Shown: piece by piece, positions 11,537 to 21,835 of the stretch | Numbering within the stretch: the first letter of the stretch is position 1 | How the letters are laid out: each line of letters opens with the position of its first letter | Source of the DNA: Brachypterus glaber | Lineage: Eukaryota; Arthropoda; Insecta; Coleoptera; Kateretidae | Assembly: GCA_958510825.1 (NCBI GenBank) | Contig: OY294045.1 | Location: 94,362,988-94,426,987 of the forward strand | Reading direction: 5' to 3' | Length of the DNA: 64,000 nt | Made by a program: the position numbers and the translations under genes | Notes under the pieces: model-generated | What the model saw: only the letters and a program-made list of their open reading frames with translations | The model's database searches: none | Told to the model about the DNA's origin: nothing

Positions 11537-11830
11537 TAGTCAAGTACGTCGGAGATGCAACTTTTTTAATTTTATGTGGCTGTGTTATCTCTGCAACTAA
11601 AAGTCCGATCAAAAAAAGTTTTTTACAAAAGATTTATTTTTTTGAGGGGAATTAAAAAACAGTAAAAAAATATATGTTTGTACTTAAAAAAAACAAAGTT
11701 GACCTTAAAATGAAATGAAAACGTAAATATCCGTAAAAAAAATACGCCATTTTGTCCGATATTTTTTTTTCTAAAATGCATAGTATTTGAGATATTTAAA
11801 AGTTTCAGGTAAAAAAAAAACACCTGGTAT

Positions 11831-12787
11831 AGTGGTTGGCGCATATACAACTATTTATTGTTGTATACTATAACCTAATAACGTTATTAATTCGGTAGTG
11901 TATAAAAATTGTAAACATTGTAACTAGTGCTATAAGCGCTCTGGAATTGCCCCAATAAAATTTAAACGGTCTTTACCTATAGACTACCTGAAAATAAGGG
12001 AACATCGTTAGTGTCAGTAGTTACCCAATGTTAGATTTATATCCTTGAGCTTATAAGCATGTTTAAATATGTAAATACAGAAAAAATATAATTAATTGAC
12101 TCCTTCCAGATACAAAAAAATAGGACTGACATAATGTAGGAAAAAATCTTAGCAAATGGCAACCTAAATGAAAAATTCAGATCATCAGAAAATTTATGAT
12201 AAATATGCTTTATATATAATGATTTCCGAGACGATTTTACGAAATCTGTTATAAAAATTTAAATTTACACTAGTCTACAAAAAAAAACTATAGCAAGGAA
12301 TGTGACTAACGTGTCTGGGGTCGCTGAATCCAAATCTAAAGTCCGTTTAACTCTATCATCCTCAATTTTTATAAGATAAAAATATGCTAAAAATAGCGAA
12401 AAATATAGTTTTTGTGTTTCTTATTTTATGTGTAATATATTTTACAAATTTGCGTACAACAAAAGTTGTATATTGTATATTTTATGGATTCAAATGACAA
12501 AAGTTGCATATTTTACAAAAAAAAAGTTAGATATTGCAGGGATTCAGACAAAACTCGTATATTGGCAATATAATATTGCTGGGATTCAAAATACAAAAGT
12601 TGTATATTTCACGAAATGTTGAGGACTTTACTAACTGTTCTCTCGAGGAAAAAAGTTGTATTTTTAGGCTATAAAAGTGGTAATTTTTGACCTTCTCCCT
12701 TCCCAGAAACAGCGCTGATTGACATTGGTCAAATATTTGAATATTTTTAGTTAGTTTAATGTTTTTGTTTTGGTAAACCATCAGCGA
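11831..12787. other. AT-rich stretch without a gene
   Basis: Bases 12458-12650 contain three or four degenerate copies of ACAAAAGTTGTATATT, an old tandem repeat. Nothing else is recognisable. Confidence 0.4.
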
Positions 12788-13350
12788 GGGGGCGGCGGTA
12801 GCTCAGTCGTGAACGCCTCGATCTAGTATTCGAGAGGCCGGGGTTCAATCCTCGGTTGTGGAACAACTTTTTCACAGAAATAAAATACCATCGTTTCCCC
12901 ACCACGTCGGCTTGTGCTGCCGAAGGTCTAAGCACAAAGTACAGAAAAAGGTTTGCAGTGGATAATGCCGCATAGCACTCGGACCTGTGATACTACCCGG
13001 GCGCACCGAGAGGGAGTAGCAAGGTAGCTGTCAGGTCTGTTGGCAGAGCTCACTTTAAGGACTTCCAAGCAACCAGGATCTGTACTAAGGCTGCAAGCGA
13101 AAATGATCCTTAAGCAGTTTGGCGCCGGTCCAAGTGCACTGGCAGCCAATAAACTTAAGGATCAAAGCCGCTCACTTAGCCAAAAAAGCCGACAAAACGA
13201 GGTTCGGATTCCTCGCTAAACTGTAGGTCCCGGGGTACAACAACTAAAATCCTCGTTAGAGTAGAAAAACTAGTAACACAGGGGTAGCAAAAAGGATCAT
13301 ATGGTCTAGTTGCCAGGCTTGACCTCCCCACCATTACTACTACTACTACT
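12788..13350 (+). mobile_element. tRNA-derived SINE with target duplication
   Basis: The head resembles a tRNA: an A-box-like TAGCTCAGTCGTGAACG at 12799 and a B-box GGTTCAATCC near 12842. These would drive RNA polymerase III from inside the element. A body of about 480 bp of unknown origin follows, then a (TAC)n tail (13335-13349). The element is bounded by the 14-bp direct repeat TAAACCATCAGCGA (12774-12787 and 13350-13363), the mark of LINE-assisted insertion. The anticodon-like stem CTCGA/TCGAG has an eight-base loop, so this is not a working tRNA gene. The identical target duplications point to a fairly young copy. Confidence 0.85.
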
Positions 13351-13495
13351 AAACCATCAGCGACCCAAAATTAGTAAAACATTTTTTAGTACATAAAAAT
13401 ATAATGTTTAAAAAACTGAGATTGATAAAGAGAAACGGATTTAGATTCGCCTACAAATTAGTAAATCACCCTCCGATTGATACTTTTTTATTTTT

Positions 13496-14222
13496 AACCG
13501 ACTTCCAAAAAAAGGAGGAGGTTATCAATTCGACGTGTGAGTTTGTTTTTTTTTATGTTAGTTCCCGCATAACTTTGGAACGGATGAACGGAATTTGATG
13601 AAACCTTTTGCAACTTAAAGAGGACATTCATGAGGTTGTCCCGGTTTAATTTGGCGCTCGAATAATGCCGGGTAAGTCGGATAATTAGGATAAATCTAAT
13701 CGTTTTGACTCAATTTCACTTAAAACCGGCTTAATTTGGTTCTAATACCAACCAAAATTTTTAGAAAATGATCGGATAAGCCGGATAACCTGATTAAGGG
13801 GCCACTAAAATATTAGGGCCGGCTAAAAATCTTTTAAATGCCGCTTAACTTGATTCTGTGGACCTTTAATATTAAAATACCAGGAGAATATTAGAAAAAA
13901 ATTGTGATTATACCATAAGGCGTTATTTGATTATTAGTTAACAAAGTGTTTAACAAAGATTTTCTTTAGTATTTCGTTTAAAATAAGGTTGGTTTGGACT
14001 CTTGGGCGCTGAAATAAAAATACTACTAAATTTATTTTTTAGAAATTTATCTTTAAGATGATGACGTCACAACGCACTAATATTGAGTGGTGACGTCAGC
14101 AGCTTGCCGAGATGGAAGGACAACTATAATTTAGCTAATGTTTACTATTTAATGTAGGGAGTTGTGAAATTGGCACCGGCTTATTTTTTATTTTTTACTT
14201 TTTAGAGACAGAAGTCGGTTCA
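13496..14222. repeat. dispersed insect repeat with AACCGACTTC ends
   Basis: Begins AACCGACTTCCAAAAAAAGG and ends ...AGAAGTCGGTTC, forming short terminal inverted repeats about 725 bp apart. The opening sequence is a familiar one in insect genomes. Bases 14052-14100 contain two TGACGTCA-type palindromes. No reading frame. Confidence 0.55.
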
Positions 14223-14727
14223 TTTTTTTTGCGAAAAGTTTTTTTGTAGACTAGTGTTATTAATTAAAAAGTGTTAATTTTACTTACCTGAAATTATAAT
14301 TTTAATAATTATTAATTGAAAAATGTTAATTTCGTTTTTCTATTTTGCGACTCTTATAAGCTCATAATCACACGCATTTTGCGTGTTCTTATAGGCCCAT
14401 AAGAGGTGTGTACTTTTTTTTCTTTTAGGTTGGAAACAGACGCTTGATGTTTTCCGTGGAAATGTCAACGTCGCTTTAAAGTTTAATTTTCTACAAAATT
14501 TTGAGTTTAGGTTATGTTTTACCATGTTAAAATTGTGGCTTGGTTACTTGCAGTGAAAAGGAGAAGACAACACTATAAAATATATCAAAATATCATTTGT
14601 TCTTAGAATTTTAAACATGACGAAAACTGTAATGCCAACCCGAAACAAAAATTCCCAAATCAGTCATCAATTTAAATGTAAGTTTTTTAACATTTTAGAG
14701 CAAAATAGAAAAAATTGTATAAAGCAG
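14223..14727. other. AT-rich spacer
   Basis: Bases 14336-14385 are the inverted counterpart of the first bases of the window. No gene is seen. Confidence 0.35.
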
Positions 14728-14842
14728 TCGTTTCATAACACGTTTTTAGCGCAGTAGTACTTTAGAAAACTCGCCGCAAGCGGCTCGTTTTCTAACTTAT
14801 ACTCGTGGCGGTAAAACGTATGTTATGAAACTAGTACTTTAA
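14728..14842. repeat. 115-bp inverted-repeat element
   Basis: Arms TTTCATAACACGTTTTTAGC and the reverse complement of TACGTTTTACCGCC flank a small GC-richer loop. A close copy is the centre of the palindrome at 19624-20551 (20045-20143). Confidence 0.65.
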
Positions 14843-15207
14843 TGTACTATTTACTTACCTTGCATAAAATTGCATAAGAATTGAAATTTATATGAAAAAT
14901 TTGTATGTAGGTATATCAACTCAAAATTAAAAATCAGGGATTTAAAAAATTTATATAAGGTCCCATATATCGGAAACCTTAGAGCAATTTCGGACTTTGA
15001 TGGTGTGTTAAAAATACATATGAACCTTAATAACTATATAATGTATATTTCTAGTATTTAAATTTATTCATTTATCAAAAAAGTAATTTAATATATATAA
15101 TATATATTTGTTTTTTTTTATTTTTTTGTTTTTGATTTTTTTTTTTGAATATTTGGCAAAGTGCATAACCGAAAGTAGAATAAGAATTGGAAGTATAAGC
15201 TGGAGTA
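14843..15207. other. AT-rich spacer
   Basis: No gene or recognisable repeat apart from runs of A and T. Confidence 0.35.
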
Positions 15208-16128
15208 TAGGGGAGAGTTGGCCAAAACGGGATAGTCGCATAAAACGGGATACCGGCCAATATTTCAAAATAAGCAGCGCTATCTGACGACTGGTAGTGT
15301 TAATCGATATAAATGAGGTTTCTTTAAATGTAGCAGGTGAATCTTTTGATAAATTTTTGATCTGTGGTGAATGACAAAGGAAACTTCAAAAAGTGAGGTT
15401 GTGCTATTTGTTTTCATTAGTGACTAAGCAAGAATTTTTCAGTTTCAACCAGCAAATTAATTAACGGTAAGTATTTTTTATGATTCTGTAACTAATTGAC
15501 TGTATTTTGTGGCATTTGTGAATATGTCATCTATTTTTTTTTTTTTTGGGAAAACTCTCAAAAACATTTGGACATGTGCAGTCTGGAAAAATGGGATACT
15601 AAGCGGTCGGGTAAAACTGGATACTAGACAGCAGTTCAGAAGAAGAAGAGAACACGAAAGTTGCATTTATTGTACAGAACTGTATTCTAAATCGAAGACG
15701 GACGACGGATGGGTAATGTGCCAGGACTGTCGATTTTGGGCTCAAGAAGCTTGCGCCGGGGTAGAAGATGATGGTGAGCCATACTCGTGCGATTTTTGTT
15801 GGTGTTGATGTTAATTTGTATTTTTATTAAAGATATAATGTTTCATTTTCAAATTTAATGAATATATCTCACTTTAGTATCTTTTTTATTCATATTCATA
15901 CACCATCCCATTTTACCCGACCAGGTGGGCAAAACGGGATACTTTACGTTTTTTTCTTCAATATGACTGTCCTATATTATCGTCAAGATATTCAGCAATA
16001 ACTATACCTAAACATAGAAATGGGTCAATGAGGAAGTTACAGTTAAAAAATAGTAGACATCAATAGCATAATTACAGAACTTCAGACCAAATATCGTTAG
16101 CTATCCCGTTTTGGCCAACTCTCCCCTA
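15208..16128 (+). mobile_element. pogo-like non-autonomous DNA transposon (i)
   Basis: The 921-bp element has inverted ends of about 26 bp (TAGGGGAGAGTTGGCC then AAAACGGGATA) and TA on both sides (15206-15207 and 16129-16130). At the left end the word AAAACGGGA is repeated with an 18-bp step (15224 and 15242). Related words recur inward and at the right end. It keeps one coding remnant (15509-15808) that matches the C-terminal zinc finger of pogo/Tigger-type DDE transposases. Length and TA target fit an internally deleted member of that group. Confidence 0.85.
15509..15808 (+). pseudogene. C-terminal PHD-like zinc finger remnant of a pogo-like transposase
   Basis: The last ~50 residues form a Cys-rich finger: CIYC, then WVMCQDC, WAQEACAG and CDFCWC. 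In insect pogo-type transposases this tail follows the DDE catalytic domain and normally has a His in the WAHEACAG word. Here it is Gln, so one zinc ligand appears lost. The DDE domain is absent. The frame starts at the first Met available and its first 45 residues resemble nothing; the real exon probably begins near 15640. Stop TGA at 15806-15808. Confidence 0.7.
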
Positions 16129-16379
16129 TACATTTTACTAACTGGCAATTTTGTGTGTGTAGAATAGGTGACCTGAATTTTTCATACCCAGGTTCGAGTT
16201 GATAAAATTTAGATACAAAACTAAACATAGGAAAAGAACCGAAAGAAGAATCGAAATCGAGCGTTAAATGGTACCGGAAGTAGAACTGAAATCGGAAGTA
16301 GAATTCGTACCGGAAGAGCAGGAAATTCGACTCGCCTTACTTTTTTTGGTTTAGACGGTTGCCGTCATTGTGGAAAGAA

Positions 16380-16464
16380 CGGCACTCGGGTAGGTAACAC
16401 GCTATGCTCTGCTCGCGGCTTGGTGACGTTATCGCGGGAGTTATCCCCACCGGCGAATCAGAGA
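16380..16464 (+). repeat. satellite unit, left fragment
   Basis: First visible unit of the 92-101-bp satellite (GGCACTCGGG, GGTAACACGC, GGTGACGTTATC). It is cut from the next unit by the hAT-like element at 16465-17051. Confidence 0.75.
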
Positions 16465-17051
16465 CAGTGTTCACAGACGTAACACTATAGTGGTACTGTA
16501 CTACTATTACATGCTATTATTATATTTTGTACCACCCAAATTTTTAGGGTACCACTATAACACTATTGTAACACTATTTACTTTAACGTATACTACTGTA
16601 CCAATTTAACACTTTATCATTTCGCCCTCTATACTTTGCTAAAGAAATATTTTTAGACACGCAAAACATAACAGTAACCTATTATGGTTTCTAGTAGTAT
16701 TTTTATAATAATCGATAGATGTCGCTAATGGGGAAGTATTATGCTTAGGTCTGTTCGTTGGTGTTGCACTTTACAGTCGAACAAATTCTTTGTCATGCTT
16801 AAAAATGAGGGCACAAATACAGTACTTATTTGGTTGGATGAAAAGTGTACGTCAGTGCAAGAAAGTAGGTCTGTTCGTTGGTGTTGCACTTTTCATCCAA
16901 CCAAATAAGTACTGTATTTGTGCGCTCCAACCAAATAACACTGAATTGGTGTTACACTTTGTGTACCACTTCTGTAAATATTTGCAGCACCCTTGTAGCA
17001 CTATTTCATAGATGGCGTACCACTTTGGTAAATTTTAATCTGAGAACACTG
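16465..17051 (+). mobile_element. hAT-like MITE, 587 bp
   Basis: Termini CAGTGTTC and GAACACTG are inverted. The perfect 8-bp direct repeat ATCAGAGA flanks the element (16457-16464 and 17052-17059). An 8-bp duplication with CAGTG ends identifies a hAT-type insertion. The interior is full of GTACCACT/GTAACACT words and holds a 37-bp perfect inverted repeat (16811-16848 against 16886-16923). No transposase frame. Confidence 0.9.
16747..16923. repeat. perfect inverted repeat plus direct repeat inside the hAT MITE
   Basis: GGTCTGTTCGTTGGTGTTGC appears at 16748 and again at 16868. The 37-bp segment from 16811 returns in exact reverse complement ending at 16923. The arrangement looks like a template switch during DNA synthesis or a recent snap-back duplication. 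Confidence 0.8.
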
Positions 17052-17150
17052 ATCAGAGACGTGTCAGTCAGCCAGCGGCACTTGAGGTGGTAACACACTC
17101 TGCAGTCCGCGCGGCTTGGTGTCCCCGTCATCGCGGGTGGTATCCCCAGC
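17052..17150 (+). repeat. satellite unit between two hAT insertions
   Basis: One monomer of the satellite (GACGTGTCAGTCAGCC, GGTAACACAC, GTCATCGCGGGTGGTATC). It is bounded left by the 587-bp hAT MITE and right by the element at 17151. Confidence 0.8.
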
Positions 17151-18275
17151 CAGTGTTGCCAGCCCTACGGAAATTTTCATTTGCTTTATGATAAAGCCTT
17201 TACGGATTTTTTATCTCATTTTATAATATTATAAATAATATTGTTCTTATATTTTTCCGGTTATTCTAGTCGAATCGTATATTTATGTCGCCCAATTGCA
17301 GTTAAGAGTGATTTTTTAATATTTTTTTGCTAAGAAATGCAATTTTACAAGACTTTCTTTGAAAATTTCCATTTATATCATTTAAAATTAGTTTAAAAGT
17401 ATAATTTATGTTTTTACATCCTGCATTTCATGAAATTATTTGTTTAATAAAAAATAAGAAATGTTGAAATTCCTATTTTCAACCGTTACCCTTAAAAAAA
17501 ACGTTCAAGCGCCGCCCAGAGGCTCGCATATCCATAATACATAACACAACGATACCGTAAATAGTTTGATGTACCCTCGTGTAACTTGTGCTAAGGCTTT
17601 TAACGTTATGCTTATTGTTCTGCCAGCCTGTGGTTTGGACTTATCATTATTTTAACTGAAATCACAAAATAACACCTAAATACCGTGTTATTTTGTATAT
17701 ATGAAACATTTTTTCCAAACCAAGTCACGTGACCATATGTCCTTCCAACTTTGCTCATAATCATAGTGGGAGAGAGGGCACCTTAGAGGATGGAAGGGAT
17801 ATAGAGTTGGCATCCGTATACCTAATACATTGAGATATTCTGGGCCTAATATCCAGCGCGCTTAAGATGTTGGAGTAAGATAGATAACGTGGCGTACTAT
17901 TACTGTATACTTAAACCGACCAACGAGAAGCAGGACCCAGGGTCTCTTATTACACGAGTCTTATGCACAACATGTTGGGCCTATAATTCTCCCTTTAATG
18001 CTCACTCTGTCTTCCTTCCATCCTCTAAGGAGCGCACGATAGTAACGTGACTTGGTTACCAGAAAATGTTCACTATATTATCAATTTTATCATTATATTT
18101 CGTTATTACTAATAATCGACTAGTAAATTAACATGTTAAAATGGTGAAATGCAGAATACGACAGTATTTAGGTATAATCCGTAGATCTACGGATTTTTTA
18201 AGGGTGGATATACGGAATTGTAAGGAATTTTTACCACGTAGGGATTTTTAAAATGTTGACCTGGCAACACTGGGG
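17151..18275. mobile_element. second hAT-like element in the satellite
   Basis: Ends CAGTGTTGCCAG and CTGGCAACACTG are inverted. The host units give TCCCCAGC on the left (17143-17150) and ACCCCAGC on the right (18276-18283), an 8-bp duplication with one mismatch if the right end includes three extra G. The interior is AT-rich with no transposase and contains a further nested inverted-repeat element at 17719-18056. Confidence 0.7.
17719..18056. mobile_element. nested 338-bp MITE
   Basis: Ends ACCAAGTCACGT and ACGTGACTTGGT are inverted copies. The arms also share CCTTAGAGGATGGAAGG with its reverse complement. No frame of note. Confidence 0.7.
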
Positions 18276-18992
18276 ACCCCAGCGGTGAAGCAGAGACGTG
18301 TCAGTCAGCCAGCGGTACTCGGAGTGGTAACACGCTCTGCAGTGCGCTCGGCTTGGTGACGTCATCACGGGTGGTATCCCCAGCAGCGAAGCAGAGATGT
18401 GTCAGTCAGCTAGCGGCTCTCGGGGTGGTAACATGCTCTGCAGTGCGCGCGGTTTGGTGACGTCATTGCTGGTGGTATCACAGCAGAGACGTGTCAGTCA
18501 GCCAGAGTCACTCGGGGAGCTAACAGGCTCTGCAGTGCGCTCGGCTTGGTGACGTCATCACGGGTGATAACCCCAGCAGCGAAGCAGAGACGTGTCAGTC
18601 AGCTAGCGGCACTCGGGGTGGTAACATGCTCTGTAGTGCACGCGGTTTGGTGACGTCATTGCGGGTGGTATCACACCAGAGACGTGCCAGTCAGCCAGAG
18701 TCACTCGGGGAGGTAACAAGCTCTTCAGTGCGATCGGCTTGGTGACGTCATCACGGGTGGTATCCTCAGCAGCGAATCAGGGACGTGTCAATCAGCCAGC
18801 GTCACTCGGGCTGGTAGCACGCTCTGCAGTGCGCGCGGTTTGCTGACGTCATCACGGGTGGTATCCCCAGCAGAGACGTGTCAGTCAGCCAGCGGCACTC
18901 GGGGTGGTAACACGCTCTGCAGTGCGCGGTTTGCTGACGTCATCACGGGTGGTATCCCCAGCGGCGAAGAGAGACGTGGCAGTCAGCCAGCG
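18276..18992 (+). repeat. satellite with alternating 101/92-bp units
   Basis: TGACGTCA occurs once per unit at 18357, 18458, 18550, 18651, 18743, 18844 and 18935. The steps are 101, 92, 101, 92, 101 and 91 bp. The array is therefore a higher-order dimer of about 193 bp, with three dimers visible. Each unit also carries CAGTCAGCCAGCGGCACTCG and GGTAACACGCTCTGCAGTGC. GC content is far above the surroundings. Confidence 0.9.
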
Positions 18993-19623
18993 ATATAGGT
19001 AGTATTTAAAAATAAATAATTTTATTAATACATATTGTACATATTTTTTATAATTTTATTATTTAAACAAGAGATAGCTGGAAATAATCATCAAGGGCGG
19101 AATGCTCGATAGTCCCTTACGTTTTATTACTGGTGTAAACAGAGAAATCGGGGGTAGGGGGATGATTTCAAAACTAATAATTTACAATCGTCATTATTTT
19201 TTTCCGTTTTTTGTCTTATTTTTCTCAGAAACCCTATATAATATATATAATATATTGTTCCTATCTAGAAAAAAATCCGGACCTTTTTTTTGTGTGGCTG
19301 TGTTATTTTGGATTATAATTTTCAATATTACTAAATTTTATTTTTTTTTTGTGGTTTAATTGTGGACTTTTGAATAAACAAAACAGTTACTTTTTGAAAT
19401 ATTTTTTAATATAGTATTTATTATAAAAGGAACGTTCAAGTATTACGTAACGCAAATTGTAACAAAATTCATACACTTCATACCCCGGTTCTCGCGTTAT
19501 TATACGTTATAGAGATTTCATATTTTGGCTCGGTTATTTTGAGGTAATTTTAACTAAATCGTTTTGTTACAGAACTACATAAGCTGGAGAAGTCATATAA
19601 ACAGAGACAGTACAGGTAAGAAA
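18993..19623. other. AT-rich spacer
   Basis: Bases 19429-19452 are a solo left end of the GGAACGTTCAAG family. No gene is seen. Confidence 0.4.
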
Positions 19624-20551
19624 ACCTAGTAGTCTAGTCAAATAACGAAAAATTCCTATGTTAAATTGCAAAAAATGTACATGGGCTGATACTTTAATGG
19701 GTAGTAGTGCATAGTAGCAGAACACTCCTGTTAGTTTTTCACTGGGTGATTTGCGTAAGGGATGTCCGCTATCTTAAATTTTAGGGGTGAGTGCGGTTAT
19801 CTCGCTAAATATGCATCTTACGATAAAAATGCATATAACTAATTTTGTTAAGAAGAAAATTTCCAACAATTTTTGTTTAGATAATTTTTTTATTATATTA
19901 ATAACAATCGAGTTATAAATATTTAAAAATGGCCATGTTGGGGGTGAAATTGTTTTTTTCGATTTTTTAGCCAAATTATTCATGAAGCTAAAGTTTGCAA
20001 CGTTTTTTTGAAAATTCAAATAGTATATTAAAGCACTTATTCCATAACACGTTTTTAGCGCACTAGTACTTTAGAAAACTCGCAGTAAGCGGCTTGTTTT
20101 CTAAACTTATACTCGTTCGCTAAAAACGTATGTTATGAAACTAGTACTTTAATATACTATTAGAATTTTCGTTGCAAAAAAACGTTGCAAACTTCAACTT
20201 CATAATTATTCATCGAAGGATAAAAGTGGTTATGAGCAAATGGAAAAAACCAATTCCACCTCCAACATGACTATTTTTAAATTAACCATTGTTATTAATA
20301 TATTAAAAAAATGATCCCAGTAAAAATTGTTGGAAAGTTCCTCCTTAACAAAATTGGTTATATGCATTTTTATCGCTAGATGCATATTAAGCAACTCACC
20401 CCTAAAATTTAAGATATCGGACACCCCTTACGCAAATCATCCAGTGAAAAACTAACAGATGTATTCTGTTACCATCCACTACTACCCTTTAAAATATCAG
20501 CTCTTGTACATTTATTGCAATTTAAATTTATTATTTGACTGGACTATAGGT
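19624..20551. mobile_element. 928-bp palindromic element
   Basis: Arms of roughly 400 bp are imperfect inverted copies (outer word ACCTA...AGTCAAATAA; inner word CACCCCTAAAATTTAAGATA at 20398 against its reverse complement near 19770). The centre is the TTCCATAACACGTTTTTAGC element also found at 14728. The arms differ at many positions, so it is old. No coding capacity is seen. Confidence 0.75.
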
Positions 20552-20762
20552 AATTAACACTAATATATTATAGGATATAGGCAAGATCTATGTGAGTTTG
20601 TTTGTAACTGCAATGAAAACAACGGAAGTGGAAGTAGTGCTAAGAAGAGTTGTGCCCGAAGGCACAGTTAATATAAGGCACAGAAGCAAAATAGTTTGGA
20701 ATGTAAAACCGCCAAGAGTATAGAGCCTAATATAATAATATTTTTTACAGGTACCATCAACT

Positions 20763-20977
20763 GAGGTGACTTCGGACGGAGTAGGTGACTTCGGACATTT
20801 TTTCGCAAAATCTTCTGAACCAAACGTGTGTAAAAGTTGTGCGTTTGTGTGTATAAATTGTGGAAATGAACCCCACAACTTGAGCACACAACCCCACAAC
20901 TTTTACATACGTGGTTTGGTTCAGAAGATTTTGAGAAAAAGTGTCCGAAGTCATCCTACCCCGTCAGAAGTCACCTC
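20763..20977. mobile_element. 215-bp MITE with paired CTTCGGAC motif (v)
   Basis: Inverted ends GAGGTGACTTC and GAAGTCACCTC. At the left end GTGACTTCGGAC occurs twice 19 bp apart (20767 and 20786). At the right the corresponding word is repeated with a step near 20 bp. The interior is an inverted repeat with CACAACTT words. The paired-motif design matches the pogo-like elements in this window, but coding evidence is absent. Confidence 0.7.
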
Positions 20978-21009
20978 GATTTTATAAATATTTTTTTACA
21001 GTTTAATCA

Positions 21010-21835
21010 AAAAAGAACATTGTTCTTATTAATGTGTTATTTGTGTTCTTATTATACACACATATATTTTTTTGTATATATATTTTTTCATGTATTATTT
21101 TTTATTTCAGGTATTTTATTTATTTCAGGTACTGTTATTTTCTTTTATGCATTATATCACTGGGTTATAATAATAAGGTTCTATGTTCTATAGAAACCCC
21201 ATAATGAAGAACTATATTTATTATATACTCTATTGTGTTGTTTGTGTTCTTATTTTACACACATATATTTTTTTATGTATATTTTTTTTAGGTATTATTT
21301 TTTATTTCAGGTATTTTATTTGTACTACCTGAACTATTATTTTCCTTTAGGCATTTTATCACTGGGTTAAAATGATAAGGTTCTATGTTCTATAGAAACC
21401 CCATAATGAAGAACTATATTTATTATATACTCTATTGTGTTGTTTGTGTTATTATTTTACACACATATATTTTTTTATGTATATTTTTTTTAGGTATTAT
21501 TTTTTATTTCAGATATTTTATTTGTAGTACCTGAACTATTATTTTCTTTTAGGCAATATATCACTGGGTTAAAATGAGAAGGTTCTATGTTCTATAGAAA
21601 CCCCATTATGAAGAACTATATTTATTATATACTCTATTGTGTTGTTTGTGTTATTATTTTACACACATATATTTTTTTATGTATATTTTTTTTTAGGTAT
21701 TATTTTTTATTTCAGGTATTTTATTTGTAGTACCTGAACTATTATTTTCTTTTAGGCATTATATCACTGGGTTAAAATGATAAGGTTCTATGTTCTATAG
21801 AAACCCCGTTATGAAGAACTATATTATACAATGTT
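21010..21835 (+). repeat. tandem array of about 200-bp units
   Basis: The word CTATGTTCTATAGAAACCCC recurs at 21181, 21383, 21595 and 21788, giving units of 202, 212 and 193 bp and about four copies. Each unit includes long T runs ending in AG and TATTTTACACACATATAT. Differences between units are small. Confidence 0.85.

Larger units (their letters stand above)
6692..11830. mobile_element. foldback-like composite element
   Basis: The outer ends are inverted copies: ACCGGGTGTTTTTTT at 6694 and ...AAAACACCTGGT at 11828. The arms (6692-7030 and 11537-11828, continuing at 11281-11335) match closely. Inside each arm lies an array of degenerate units of about 41 bp with the core TTTCAGAAAGTGTAAATTG (7015-7240, decaying to 7650; inverted at 10985-11330). 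Long terminal inverted repeats built of tandem units are the design of foldback elements such as Drosophila FB. The middle is occupied by a Penelope-like element. No transposase is seen, so the composite is non-autonomous or was broken by that insertion. Confidence 0.6.

Noticed and set aside
12788..12861. A functional tRNA gene
   Set aside because: The anticodon-like loop has eight bases, and the sequence is the head of a longer unit with a tail and target duplications, so it is a SINE.
18276..18992. A CRISPR array
   Set aside because: Units are tandem and contiguous with no unique spacers, and the DNA is eukaryotic.
20588..20987. Overlapping small proteins on both strands
   Set aside because: They lie in and beside the 215-bp inverted repeat and mirror each other.
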